Assembly (NCBI GenBank): GCA_006503535.1
Contig: QYRS01000012.1
Span: forward strand, 62,001-126,000
Origin: Arthrinium phaeospermum
Lineage: Eukaryota > Ascomycota > Sordariomycetes > Amphisphaeriales > Apiosporaceae
DNA length: 64,000 bases
Direction: 5' to 3'
This document shows, in pieces, positions 1 through 12,710 of this stretch. The notes under the pieces are model-generated. The model saw only the letters and a list, made by a program, of their open reading frames with translations. It did no database searches and was not told the origin of the DNA. Each line of letters starts with the position of its first letter. Within the stretch, counting starts at the first letter, position 1. Made by a program: the position numbers and the translations under genes.

Positions 1-1431
1 GTCGTCGTCACATCCCGGCATCTTCCTTCCCCAATTTCTGTCACCCCGCTGTAAACCGTGCCCCAAGAGCCAATGACAACACTCGAGCCGGGGGCTGCAA
101 GCGGCCACGCCAGATACCCAAGTGGGGTCGCCAGGGGTCTTCTTTGGGCTGTTTTTTGGTCTGTCCCCCCCCCCCCCCCCCCCCCTCTCCAGACGGGAGT
201 TCATCAAAAGATTAGGTAGCTTGCTGTTAGGGCAGACAGGGGGAAGATAGCTCTTTGTCCTCTCGCTCGAGCAGAGTGACGTAGTGTACTTAATCGATCT
301 TCCTGCAATTGCTTTGTTATCCACCACCCCCCATTTCATGTTAGGTTATGTAGGTACCTAAGTATGAACGGCATCTCGGCAGAGACGCGACCACGGCCAT
401 TTGCTAGCAGCTTAGTGGCCAGCGGGAGACAGCTCGTACGGTCAGCTCTGGCCCAAATATGTCTTATTGGACAAGGTGGACCGATAGAGTAGCATTCAAG
501 ACCTCTCCCCCGCTTCCTGCTCTCCTCCATGTTCGCATAGGATGACCAACAGGTTCGCCAAGTCCATGCCCCGGTATACTCGCGATCAAGTACATACATA
601 TGCAACCCCGATCGTAGGCACACTAGGCACATAACCAAATAACCTGCACCGCACATGTGGTTGATCGGCTGCGTTCATCCATATGTGTAGTAGTATGCAC
701 ATATGTAATAATCCTAGCCCGTCAACCGTCCACCCGTCTGACATTCCCTCGTTTCTGACAAAATCTATTAGGTACCTTGTGTAGTTCCCACCTTATCATC
801 GAACACTCGCGCCGATCTGGTCATACCTAGTCTCGACTCTCACTCATGTCCCGCTAGGTACATACACTTGTTCCTAGGGAAAACTACATAAAACCAAGTA
901 CCACTGGGTTGTGCGTACCTGGCATGAGCTTAACTTGGGTTTTGCGACCGGCGGCCTCTTTTCCGTTGAATGCGCGTTGTTTCAAAATCATGGCGCGGCC
1001 GCAGTATAGATGAGTCAAGTTGATGACACTATAAGTCATGTCGGCCCTCGGTAGAACCCCTGGATATATTATGTGAACTTGTAATCTCGTCGCTACCAGC
1101 TGCTTGCTATCTGCTCGAGTCCCGACCGTACCCCGATCTACCTATATGTAATTACAGTATGGATGAGCCAACCCATGCTATCATCGACCCACCTGCCAAC
1201 GCCGCGCCATGTGAATGCCGTCTGTAACCCGTGATTTTTGCATAGCAAGAAAAATACTTAAGGTATCCCCACAAGTGATGGGCCCCCTCTAAACACAGGA
1301 AGGCGCCCACGATACGTCCCCTCCAAGTCAGGAAGACCAAATTACACATACCGACTATCTGAAAATATACATCATTGATCCTGCGGTCCCAGTGACAAAG
1401 CCCGGTCGAACACGCCTCTTAAAACCCCCCT
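1..1431. other. Intergenic, no gene seen
   Basis: No protein-like reading frame stands out on either strand. The stretch contains a run of 21 C at 165-185 and several copies of the TAGGTA/TACCTA motif (for example the palindrome at 351-360 and a copy at 769-776). Its right end is the 3' flank of the minus-strand LDB17-like gene. Confidence 0.7.
165..185. repeat. C21 mononucleotide run
   Basis: Twenty-one consecutive C residues on the plus strand, in intergenic DNA. Its true length is probably uncertain because such runs are hard to sequence. Confidence 0.9.
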
Positions 1432-3055
1432 CTACTGATTTCGAGCGGGGGTTGCAGGCTCGGCCGCCTTAAGCTTGCCTCTCCGTCTTGGGGGTGGTGC
1501 TTGCGGCGGCAGCTTCTTGGCCGTCGCTGCCGTCGGTCCATTCCCGTTAGTATTGATATGGACGACCGGCGCAAACGGTTTTCCATGCCTGGACTTGGGA
1601 ACGGCGGGCAGCGGCTTCTTCGGCTTGCGCGGAGGTGCTTCCTTCGACGCCTCCGCCGCCTCGCCGCTGGTGCTTGCAGTCACCAAGTCCTCGGGAGACG
1701 ATGGCTGCGCGTCATCGTCTACTTGCTCGGCAGCACTGAGCTCGGCCTTTCGGCTGGGCGTCTGCACGCCGGGCTTTTCCGTCACCGCCGCCACATCAAC
1801 CACACTAATCTTGCTGCCTGCGTCTTGCGACTCAAGACTGATACCTAGCAGTCTGTTTGTAACCTCGCCTGCGCCGTCGTCTGGCAACCAACTGACCTTC
1901 CTCACCCGGTCTACCAGTCTCAAGGTTGTCTCATCTGCGGGGGCAAAGTGCGCGTTTCCCGACCCGGCCATGATTCTCAGCACCTTGACAATGTGATCTT
2001 CCTTGTAGTAGGGCGGTTGGTTAAGCTGCGTGTGCGCGAGCAACGGGTATAGCACGCGAAGATAGGTATGCCGCAAAGACATCAATTCGTAGGGCAGATC
2101 GAGGAGGTTTCGTATGATGACATCCAGGAGGACGCGGAGGTCGTTGGTGTAGAAGTACTCGTATGTCGCCTTGGTCGTGAACAGGAGATAGAGGAGTTTC
2201 AGGATCAACAACTGGAGCGAGGTCTCGGTCTCGCGGTTGAGGAGAAGGATGAGGTTCTCGCCGAAGGTGCGAAACTGCGGGCCGTACAGGCACAGGCACT
2301 TGACGACCCGATTTATCAGCAGTGCGTTGGGCGAGGCAGGGTCTGCTGCGGCCGCGGTGGAGGCGACCATGTACTGCTCGTTCAGAATGAGCAACACCTT
2401 GATGATGGCGTAATTGTAGGGATCGTGGGCGTCGTCCGACAGGCCCTCGGTAAGCTGGAAGAGGTGGGAAACAAAGCCATCGTCGACATGCAGGAGGTCT
2501 TCGGGGCGCAACCGCTCGAAGCGAGGCATCTCATACATTAGCTCCAGTAGCAGACGGTACAGCCTGGGGTCGTCATCTCTGTGGCCATTCATCAGCTCCA
2601 GTAAGCGGTGGAAGCAACCCTCATTGACCATCTCCCGGTAGGTGGTCTCATCGGCGCGCCCGTCCAGCAGGAGGAAGCTTGCGATGGCGTAGACTGAGGC
2701 GGGTTCGTCCTCCTGGAGCATGCTGTATATTATCTGCATGCGTACATAGTGCGGGTCGGTTTGGAACAGAGGGCTGTTGAGCAGTCTGTCTGAGCAGGTA
2801 AAGACATCATCTTCGGACTGGGAAAAGGCTTGTCGGCATTTGGAAGCGAGGTCGAGCCACCTGCGCAGCGCATCGTCCAGGGATTCGAAGTCGTGGGCGG
2901 CGTAGCTTTGGGAAAGAACCTCGTCGAGTTCTGTGGGTGATCGAGGAACCACGGTCAGCTACTTATCTTTCATCGGAGGGGGTAACCAAGTCATGCGCAC
3001 CGTCCCATAGTTGCTCCTCGGTCTCTATGGTGTAGGTTATATCCGATTCCTCCAT
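1432..3055 (-). CDS. LDB17: SPIN90/LDB17-like actin-patch regulator
   Basis: Exons (minus strand) 3001-3055 and 1432-2930, giving 517 aa. Residues from about 20 to 370 match the leucine-rich, armadillo-like SPIN90/Ldb17 fold, including the stretches LLELMYEMPRF, IIKVLLILNEQYM and LRHTYLRVLYPLL. The last 140 residues are Ser/Glu/Pro-rich and end in SH3-type proline motifs (KPLPAVPKS and QAPPPRRR). In yeast and fission yeast (Ldb17/Dip1) the family works at cortical actin patches and activates Arp2/3 for endocytosis. The first exon codes only about 18 residues, beginning MEESDITYTIETEEQ. The 70-nt intron has a GTGCGC donor, a GCTGAC branch site and a CACAG acceptor; splicing gives the family-like junction LWDELDEVL. 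The large reading frame alone lacks a usable ATG at its 5' end, which supports the spliced start. The family call is firm; the intron is inferred. Confidence 0.85.
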
Positions 3056-4078
3056 GACGAATAACTTCAGGGGAGATTGCGCTGGCTCGAGAGCGGGGCC
3101 AGCATCACGAGAAGATATCGAGAGTGCGTGCCCTGCGATTGAAGTCCGGGGTTTCGGTGGGAGGGGGGTGTGCAGTATGTACGGATGGAGCAGACAAAAA
3201 GAGTGGCGCAAAGACTATGGAGGAGGCGTTCTATGCATTCAAGTCGGGGCGGCCGATAAAAAGAACCGAGAAGGCCAGCCTATGAGGAGGTATGTATGTA
3301 CAGATCTATCGATGGCATTGATTGAAAAAGGCTGTATGTAAAGTGAATGCTTTGACGCACTCCTTGGCTTAATCTTCAAAGTAGTATTGATTATCTGGTA
3401 TGGGTGTCTAATTACGGACTTGGTGATACGATAGTGACGAGGCTGGTAGTATTGGACCCAACTGATAGGCCCAAATGCGGGACTGACTTGGGCACCAGAG
3501 GGCAGGTACAGTATGTATTAGGTAGCACATGCACCTACTGCCTACCTAGGAGCTAACCCAAGTCGTCTGGTCTGGCGCATGATCCCGTCCTTCTAGAAGC
3601 TCGAACCCGTAAGCTCTAGGTCACGTCACCTGCCTAATGACTTATTCCCGTATCCCTTTAATGGTTAAAACGCTGCTCCCCATTAGTATGATATCTACCC
3701 CGTTAATAACGATACTCGATTAAATAAACTGGCATTAATGGTATGTCGGTTATCCACGGGGGTACTTTATATACTAGAGGGTATTCAATGATATACATAT
3801 GCAACGTCATGCATCCAGTAGAATAAACACGATGCGAACGGCACACTAAGTGATCTCTGGGTTATACAGTATAGCATAATCTGGTGAGAGCGGCGCTTAC
3901 GCCATCAAGGTTTGGGTATCATTCTTAATGATTCCGTGCACGATTCATCGCTAGTACCTATCTTATGTACCTATGTAATTAAGCTGGGCGTTGCTCCCCT
4001 GTTAGCCAATGGCATATTTTACAGATGTCCAATGAGCCGTTGTCTTCGCATCACCACAACTGCCCTGCACTACAGTGA
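3056..4078. other. Intergenic, promoter of LDB17-like gene
   Basis: This holds the upstream region of the LDB17-like gene and the 3' flank of the exportin gene, both on the minus strand. The part from about 3350 to 4070 is relatively AT-rich, with several TACCTA-type motifs, and shows no convincing reading frame. Confidence 0.6.
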
Positions 4079-7000
4079 CTAGGAGTTGAACAGGCTAGCC
4101 ACATCCTCCAACCCTTGCTCTCCAGAATCCCCCGATCCGTTGGCAGGCGCCGTCATAAACTGCTGTGCTAGTCTACTTCGTGATGGCTTGTTCTTCGATG
4201 ATGACATCGGCTTTTGGATGTTGATGCTCTTGGCCAGCTTGCCCATTTCTGATATACTGACTCCCTTCAGGTCTTTTAGCAACTCCAGTATATGTCCGCG
4301 CTGGTTACGTGAGTTGTTTGACTTGAGGACTTCACGCAGGACTCTATCCACCTCATTTGGCTTGATGTTCGGCAAAGAGAGCAACACATCTCGCGGTGTT
4401 GACGTCAACGGCGCGTAGTATGCTATTATGGTTGCAATGAGGGCAGCGAGGTCTTTCTGGAGGTCCACGAAATACGGCTCATGGATCGATGTGATGCATG
4501 CTTTCAGGACGTTCGATGAGATGTATTCGCGGATCGTAGATGCCGTTGATGCGGGAATCGCCGCTTCCTCCAGCTCGCGCTTATTATCATCATCGTCGTC
4601 CATCTTTGCGAATTGCGACTCGCTGGTCTCAGTTGCCATGAACTCTCCTGGAATTGTCCGGAACACGCGGAGCATGATACTACAGCACCTGGTGTCACGC
4701 ACACGGATCGCGTGTGTGCAGAAGAGGAGGAGGGGCTCGAGTATCGTTGAATGGGAAAGGCAGAATTTCCGGAGCGAGAGGTATTTGCGCTTTGGCTGTT
4801 GCGCGGATTCCGGTACCGGGTCATCTGTTCGTAAATCAGACTCTGATCGTATATGAAACTCGGTTGAACGCTTTCCAGGGTTCCACTTACTCGTGCGAGC
4901 GGGATCTAGGAAGTCGGCAACCATCATCACCGCAGTGTACGTAAGTTGGCGGAGGATACTTTCGGCTTTCATCTCTTCTGTGAGGGCTTCCCCGCCGGCC
5001 CTGACCCCCTGTTGTTCACCTTGCTTCTCCCACTCTAGATTGACCTTGGTATCCATCTGTTGGAACGTAGAAGCCAGAAGCGGAGGCAGGAAATGGTCGC
5101 GGAGCTGGACCGGACAGTTGTCTACCAGATACCGCACCAAGTTCAGAAGATTGATCATCTGATGGGAGGATAGACTGTGGCAATCAGCAAGTAGGGAGTG
5201 TGCAAGGGGTCCCGGCAGTTCGCTGAAGCCGTAGAATTGCATATCTAGGCGGCTCATGCAGTAAATCACGGCATAGACCGACTCGCGGACGAATCGAATG
5301 GTGCCTCGGATGGTGGAGGCGAGTCCCTCGAAGGTGAGTTTCTTATCGACAACCCTGGCGTAGAAGTCGTCTTTGGTTCCTTCCGAAATCCCGGCTTGCC
5401 AGAAACGATCGGTAAGGACACGACTGACGATGCCTTGCATTTCCGTTGGGAGGCCTTCCCAGTTCCCTGCGCTGTGTGAAGCATGGGCGTAACTAGAGGG
5501 ATGGTTAGCACAGTTTACCAGATGCAGATTATAGCTCATACCTAAGGAACTTCAAGAGCTCTGGCAGGATGGCCGGGAATGCGTCTTGCCACAACTCGCA
5601 CGAGGTATCATAAGGGGCGGTACCCTTCTCGACTTTATCAATCGAGCAACTCAGGAACGATTTGGTTGGTCGCAAAGGGAGCGCTGCCTGCCTCTCTTCC
5701 AGCTCGTTCTGGAGAGCCTGGCCTTCAGCATCCAACCCTACGGAGCCCCAGTCGTTGATTTCATGCACCCGCTTTCGTGCCAGATAGTTTTGGGCTTTGT
5801 CGAGCCCCATCATCTGACAGAAACCTGCGTAGGATGACAGGGCCTGCTTCAGATCCTCAGTCTGCCACTGTGCCTTGATAGGTTGCAAAAACCCAGCAAG
5901 TTTCTGGAGCTTCACTGGTTTCTCGACCCGATCCGACCGGTGAATGATGGTAAAGAGAAACGTCTGATACGTAATCTGCCGTTTCTCATCCAGCGTCCCT
6001 GAAGCTACCATCTCGCCAACTTTTGAGGAAATTTGATCATAGACTTCGAGAAGATGATCCGGCATCTTGACTGCGAGTCTCTGTAACTCAACCATGCTTT
6101 CTGACTGCAGGTCCTTGACAGCGTCTGTGTATGCCCGATGTTCTGGCTGCGTTGCCGGCCATGTTACCAAGATGTGTTCCAATACCTTGAGCATAAAAGT
6201 CGGCTTTCTATCGAGTGCAGTGGTAGAGAATGCTACGAGCAACTGAAGTATCCGTTTCCTAATCAACGGATCCTCAAACTTCTTTGTCAGTAGCTGCTCA
6301 GCCCAGGACTCGAGACTGGCCTCCACTGCGGCTACATCCCCTTCGTTTAGCTCAGTAGCCGATCTCGCCCTCCATTTACAGAAGCCTTTCAGGGCAGCCT
6401 CAATGACAGTAGCTTGAGCGTCAGCGCGAAGCGAGGCGGTGGAGAACTTTGTGTAAGTCGCGGGGTTGAACGAGGATTGGCCATCGTAGAGATTGTCAAG
6501 AACAGGCTGCGCGTGGCCCAGAATGTGACTAATGGCGTCCACGGGCTTATGACGAACAATACCCTCAATGACCTGGCAGCTATATCGCCGATAATTCCCA
6601 AGGAATGCGTGCCTTTCCGGCAAGGTATCGGTATCTTCGAGGAGAAACAAGAACGTGGGGTCTTGAGTGTCCTCGGGCAGGTTTTCGTAGCGGAACTGGC
6701 GGGAGCTGCAGACATCCAGTAAGGGACCAATGATCTCCGGGGTTTGCGCAATGTTGGGGCCCAGATGAGCCTGATTCAGCAGTCTTGTCCAGGTGACAAG
6801 CACGGGGATTGATACTATCAAGCTTGGGCTTTGTGTGACCAGTAGCAAGAGCTGTAAAAAGGCCGGAAGGTCGACCCGCCCCTCGTTCAAGGGCAAGACC
6901 TGCCATCGTCGATCAATGTAGTTTGCAACAAAAGAAATCAGTTCTGAGAGCTTCTTGCCAAATTGGTACTTGTCGTCGTCTATATCTTCGGCATCGACCT

Positions 7001-8088
7001 GAGACCACTCGAACAGTTGTCGGAATAGCTCGGCATATTTGCGGTCGTAGAGTGGTACGACAAGGTCGAGAAACTCCTGGTCCACGAAACTGGTGCGGGA
7101 ATAGAGTGAATGCATCGCATCAAGAGCAGCCTGTGGCAGTGTCAATTGCGCATGGAACAAAGTGTATCAACGTCTTCAAGATTGTTACCTTTTGCACGGC
7201 AAGATGGGGTGCACGAAGCCCGTCACACATTACACCCACACAGCCTGTGGCCGTGGCAGCATACGGAACCACCCAGGGCATGAGAGAATAGAGTACGGCG
7301 AATGCCCGAACGGCACAACTACGCAGCTCGGCGTTATTCTGTAAATCCATGGCGAGGCACTGGCGCAAAAGAACGGTAATTCTTCCAAGCCAGCCTTCCT
7401 CGCCACATCGGACGTTGGGGCCGGCTTTGCGTTCGGGAAAATGCTCGACCAAGACGGCAGCGGGAGTGAATATTTCAACGGCTGCCTTGCTAAGAATACC
7501 TTCACGGATTGCGACTACGGCATCGTCTCCATTGAAAATCTCGTCGGAGAGGGTTTCCAGTATGAGTAGGACAAGCTCCTTGTGTACCGCCGAGTCTGGC
7601 ACCTGCCAGAGCTGGACCAGCATGGTGTCCATGTCCATCCAGCCATTCTCGTCTGCCCAGCTGCGTTTCGTGACCTCGACCCATAGCACAGCAATCTTGT
7701 TTCGCAGGTAGACGGGGTCTTCTCGGGAAATTGACCGCGAGAGCTCCAAGACCCAGTTGCGCAGGGCGACGGCTTGGTCGGGGGTGTATTTTGCCCATTT
7801 GTGTTTGATGGCATGCTCGAGTAGCGACAGGGCGTAGTGTCGTACGACTGGAGATTGGGCCTTGTCGGCGGCCAGGGTGAATCCGTGGAACGGGGCCTCT
7901 TCCGAGTCCTTGACTTCCTCGAGAAATCGCTGAGCTTCCTGACGCGTGTCGTTGTTGGAATACGGATTGTGGACGAGCTGGAGAGCTTCTTGGATCCGCG
8001 GAATCACGGCCATGCCATCGGCGGCATGGCCGTTCGCGACTGTGCCCACCATCCCCATGCTGCCGTTGACCTGTTGCGCCGCTGACAT
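4079..8088 (-). CDS. MSN5: Exportin-5/MSN5-type karyopherin
   Basis: Four exons (minus strand): 7189-8088, 5542-7130, 4891-5492 and 4079-4824, giving 1278 aa, the size of Msn5/exportin-5. The N-terminal 300 residues form the importin-beta-like region (RIQEALQLVHNPYSNNDTR, then HEAT repeats including VVRHYALSLLEHAIKHKW). The middle and C-terminal parts keep exportin-5 features such as LRKFCL and FCTHAIRVRDTRCC. The family exports phosphorylated proteins and, in animals, RNA through the nuclear pore in a RanGTP-dependent way. Introns are 58 nt (GTAACA...CACAG), 49 nt (GTATGA...GTGCTAACC...CTAG) and 66 nt (GTAAGT...ACAG). The third is a multiple of three and free of stops, so the frame stays open if it is retained. 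I chose the ATG at 8088 over the upstream in-frame ATG at 8109 because its protein start (MSAAQQ) looks more typical; this choice is not certain. Confidence 0.88.
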
Positions 8089-9632
8089 GATGAGGGGAAG
8101 GAAGGGCAAGCTCTCGCGAGTCCTGGCTCGGCGTTTGATACCGGACGACGATCTTTGGAGGGGTGGGCGTCTGTTGATCCACCAGAGCGGCGAGGCAGTG
8201 TTGCGAGATGTTTGTCTTAAGTGCGAGTCATCAGGTAAGGGCGTGCCGACAGGAAGCCGAATCAGTAAAGTGACGTGTGTGATAAATTGTTTGGTACAAA
8301 TATCTTATGTCAATTGATGGACGAGAAAGCAAGCGCGCTTTAACCTACCTGCATGTACCTCACCTCCAATAAACCCACTCCGAAGCTACGGCCTACTTGT
8401 AGTAGTACATGCTGCATGTAGGCACGGCCTTTGGGTTCCAACTGGAAGTCGGCTAACTTTTAGTGGTTGACTCATTGACTTCTGGCAGGGATCCCTGCTG
8501 CCAGCCCCATTTCCAGTTTGTCCAGGTGCATCCATCCTATTAACAACATAGTCTCTGGAATAACCAGGCAGATCTACGAAACTGTCAACGCTGATATCCG
8601 ACGTATTCGATTGGAATAACTAATGATAACGCCCGAATAAACGACACACGATTATACTAAGCCACTTACTACTTGACTTTTGAGCTAATTCATGTATTTC
8701 CGACTGTAGGAGATAGTCGAGTTGTTATGTTGGTTGGTCTGGCGTGTTAAGGTTATTAATGTCCCTTAGGTACTGTTCAGTGCGCTGTCTACCTAATTAT
8801 GCTGTGTGTACGTTTCGGGGGTGGGGGTTGCCTTCTTTTTCTTTCTTCTCTCTTTCTCTCTCCTAAATGGGATACTTGTATGCACTCGATGAATGTATTC
8901 TAACTGGCCGGTTTGTTGATCTTCATCACGCAGGTGGAACCACCGACAAGCTGTTGTTGCTTGGGAAATAGCATAGTGAAAGTCTGCCTGGTATACGGCA
9001 GCAGAAACCACACATAGTATTTGCTTGCGCATTGGAGTCGAGTAATTGCTATCGTGTCCAAGATGGTACCTACCTAACCTAGCCTATATTGCATTGAATC
9101 CAATAGACCACAATGTAGGATACTGCCGACTAATGAGCAGCCAGGAAGTAGTTGCTTTGCCTCTAGTACTAGACACGTAGACATGTAATTTTGTGATAGA
9201 AACCATCTTCTTAGATAAGGAACTCGTACAATGCTAGATTCAAGCATGTTTACTACCCTTGGATATTGGCAATTTGGGTTACCCGTTATGGCGAGACAAT
9301 CATGGTCGGATACAATACGACTGTGGTGCTATTTTATCACCTTAAACGGAAAGCATGAGTCCTTCAGCTTGCCTAGGTACAATAGGTAAATAGCATTACC
9401 GCGACCTTGATAATCCCAAAGAGTTTCGTAAAATTCTATTGTAAGCGTCTACATACGATACGAATATAATGCCGCAGTGCTCCGTAGTATGGTTTTAAAC
9501 TCCTTTATATCTCAGACTGACGACAAGTTTGATCTATTAGTTAACATATAGATTTAATCGTGTTTTATTCCATTACCACATATGGCATAGGTAGGTAGGT
9601 AAGCCAACACATCCTCAAGCAACACGCACATA
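8089..9632. other. Intergenic, no gene seen
   Basis: Upstream region of the exportin gene and 3' flank of the DPH7-like gene. From about 8330 to 9600 the sequence is moderately AT-rich, with TAGGTA/TACCTA copies (around 9066-9077 and 9588-9601). The short frames show no recognisable protein features. Confidence 0.6.
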
Positions 9633-10933
9633 TCATGCATTTGGGAGTACCCAAAAACACAGGAGCTTGTCATAGAAGCTTGTAGAGACGATCTTTAGGT
9701 CTCCGCCCGGCATCTCAGAACCAGGCTGAAAGTCGCTGCCGTAGTTCATGCTTTTATGTTCCTCGAAGCGTGCCACAACCTCGACTGTGCACTCCTCCAT
9801 CTTGGAGCTGCCCGCGAGTTTTAGCACACGCGACCCAGCATGCATGCAAGAAGCCAAGACAACAGCCTCCCAACGCTCACTTTGCCGCGCCAAGCTCACA
9901 AGTTTCAACCTCCACACCCCCCCGTTCAGGTTACTCTCCTGTAACAGCTGGGCTCTCATGGCCAGTGTTTCGGGGCCAGACTCATGGGCTGCGTAAATTC
10001 GGAAGTGGTCATCATAGCTCCCTGTACACACAACCCTGGCTTTATTTTCGAATGTGATGTCGAGAGGCAGAATGGCAGTCACTCCTGCGCCATGCCCTTT
10101 CGTTTGTATGACCGAAGTCACCGCTTCAATGTGCGGCATGTCAGCCTGTATATGGCAGGCAGCTTGTAACAGTATGGAGTCATCACCTCCAGAATACACG
10201 GTGAGCAGCTTTTGGTCATTTGCTTCATGGAGGGCAGGAGAAAACGCGACGGTCCACGCCTCTAGGGTGTGGGCGAGCACAGGCTCTTCGCTTGCTTTGA
10301 AGACGTTCCAAGCATCATCGGTCCGAAAGACGTGTACCTCGAACGCCGAGGTAGTGACGGAGATAAGGTCCGGCAGTACAGGGTGCCAGCAGCAAGATAG
10401 GAAGAGAGTGTCCCCGTCCCCGCCTAGAGGCTGGTGGGTAGCAAGCTCAGTCAAGATTGCAGATGCATCCCCGCGTGAGACGTCCAACTTGAAGAAAGAC
10501 AAGGTCCCAGTGCTGGAGACGACAGCCAGTATATCGGACTTATCCTTCTGCGGATGGAAATGCAAGTCCAAGATTGCAGAAGGCTGTTGTACAGTCTGCA
10601 CGTGCCGTCTGCATTGAATGGGACAGGACAGTCAGACAAGATCCCGGAAACAGCGAGGCATGGTTTTGCTTACACCTCGTCGTCGTCGTCTAGCCGGAAA
10701 ACAACAAGGTTCCCATTGCGGTTCTGGCTTTGGCGGGTGGCTGGTTGGGTAGCATCGTCATCGTCATCGTCATCGGAGCCTGCATTTCCATCTTCAGCAG
10801 GTGCCTCCTCCTTCTGAAGATTGTAGGTGCCAACGACAAAGTGCTGCGGGCTGGCTGGGCAAAACTCGATGCAGCTTGGAGGAAGATCAAGCGTCAAAGA
10901 CTGCCGAGAGCTTATGAGTTGTGTTTGTTCCAT
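9633..10933 (-). CDS. DPH7: DPH7/RRT2-type WD40 diphthine methylesterase
   Basis: Exons 10674-10933 and 9633-10608 (minus strand) give 411 aa. The protein is a WD40 propeller with the DPH7/WDR85 layout: an N-terminal LPPSCIEFCP...FVVGTYNL blade, then QPSAILDLHFHP, VCTGSYDDHFRIY and GGVWRLKL. DPH7 demethylates the methylated diphthine intermediate on elongation factor 2, allowing the final amidation to diphthamide in the cytosol. The 65-nt intron uses GTAAGC, a TCTGACT branch site and an ATGCAG acceptor and joins in phase 2; without it the first frame stops directly after the acidic D-rich loop. A run of Asp residues (DDDDDDD) sits in the loop between the first strands. The ATG at 10933 gives the expected start MEQTQ; a further upstream frame to 11035 looks like leader. 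Confidence 0.87.
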
Positions 10934-11677
10934 GGTGTCAGTCAGGGTGTGAGTATGATCATCGTGGTTCGATGGATTTCCTGGATTCGGCAAAGGAGCT
11001 TGGGAGCTGGTTGATTTAGTGACCCCCACCAGCAAGGCTTACCCTTACCCGCCCGCATCAAAGCCCCCATGTTTTAGCGCGGGAGTAGGCGAGCGAACGG
11101 TCGCGCTCGATAAATCCCCGATTTGTAACTCGTACCAGACGTCTCTGATGCATTGATGCGTATACCATATACATCAAACATACATCATACATGCCTGACA
11201 TACAGTACTGTGCATTGCTACAATCCACTAGGCAAGCTACGGCGACCTGCATTGCACTGAGTGGGCTGATGCCAGTGAAACTCGGCTTCTGGGTATGACC
11301 TCACCTCAGGGGACCAGTCACATTTCTCCTCCCTTCCCCAGAAACCGGCAGCCTGCTCCTCTTTGGCACAGGTCAACACTGGGCTAGCATTATTCCGCAT
11401 GTTGTGGAGGGTGCGAAACTAAGATTGGTCCTCCCGTAAGGCAGAAGAAAAGGAAATAGATACGCACACGCGAAGAGACAGCAACGGTCGTCCCATTTGA
11501 TGTTGCTGGATTTTCCAGCCCTTGATGGACTGCATAGGACGTCTCGTGTTGTTGTCCCGCGCCACCAATTCTGAAACCTACCAATTACCTATCAGGTACC
11601 GGCAAACTGCGAATACTGCCAATCTTTGGCCCGTTGCTGTCTCTTCGGGCGGTCTTCGTAGCTGCGAATGAGCGAAG
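10934..11677. promoter_or_regulatory. Divergent intergenic region, DPH7 / DUF1917 gene
   Basis: A 744-bp space between two divergent genes, so it should contain both promoters. I see no clear TATA box and no additional gene. The short frames crossing it lack protein-like composition. Confidence 0.5.
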
Positions 11678-12710
11678 ATGGATTCCGGAGACGAGTCGGA
11701 TTTCTACGGTAACCCCTCCCCCCAAGGGTTCCCTCTGTCTAACTCTACTTAACTGTCCACTCACAAAACTCTTAGGCGGCGAGGAAACGGCCAGAGAGCT
11801 TGAGGAGAGGGTCGACAGTTTCGATATCCGAGGCTGGTGGGAGCAGCGGCAGCATGCCCAAAGCGCTTTGCGGCTCCAGGCTGTCCGGCAACCTGAGACC
11901 AAAGACACGGCGCGCCTCCACAACCCCTACTCCGGGTGCCAGTACGCCTGGCAGCTGGATGAGACGGTGGATAACTTCCTGAAGCGGCTCCCCCCTGCCA
12001 CGACAGACGAGTCGGAGGCCTGCCCGTGGATCTTCATCTGCAATCCCTACATTGCTCGCAAGCACAAATCCCTTGCCCAGAACCAGCACGTCCGCGGAAG
12101 CGAGGACGAGGCCCCCGAGGACGACTTGTCCGATATTCCCCGCTTCATCGAGGGCGGAAGCGAGAGGCTGAGTATGGTTGCGGAGTTCTCCAGCCTTATG
12201 AAGAGGTCGAGCAAGTCCCAGGCGGCCATCACCCGTGAAGTGAACAAGGCCGGCAAAGATGCTTCGGGGGACATCCGCGACCTGGCACTGAATCTTCACG
12301 TCAAGTGCGGCAAATGGATGATTTTCTGCCCGGTCCACAGCGTCAACGACATCTGGGAGCTCGTGACCAAGGCCACCGTCAACAATGAGCTGGGAATCGC
12401 CGCCAAGGTCGCCCCGCGATCCGCCGTCGATAAGAGAACGGAGCGGCTCATCTGTGTCTACACGACGGATTTCAGTGACAAGACGGATGTGCAGAGGGTA
12501 GCTGCTAAACTCAAGCAGCTTGGCCTCGTCCAGCCCCACGGGAGACCCCTTTACTATAAACCTGGTTAGCTGTCCCCCGTATGAACAATCGGTTGGAGCT
12601 ATGTACTGACGAGAACAGATTGCTATACATATCTGGGCATTGGGTCCGGTAACGCATGGGGTATCAAAGCCTCTATCTACAATACGTCCGAGATACTGGG
12701 GAAGTCTTGA
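11678..12710 (+). CDS. DUF1917/Bles03-like conserved protein
   Basis: Exons 11678-11708, 11776-12564 and 12619-12710 give 303 aa. The C-terminal half contains the DUF1917 (Bles03, eIF4E-like fold) signature GKWMIFCPVHSVNDIWE, followed by IAAKVAP, RLICVYTTDFSD and the terminal block YTYLGIGSGNAWG, which lies in the third exon. The family is widespread in eukaryotes but its biochemical function is not settled; a cap-binding-like fold has been noted. The first exon codes about 10 residues (MDSGDESDFYG). Intron 1 (67 nt) is GTAACC...CTCTTAG; intron 2 (54 nt) has a weak GTTAGC donor, a TACTGAC branch site and an ACAG acceptor. The restored C-terminus matches what the family requires, so the exon structure is well supported. 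Confidence 0.83.
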
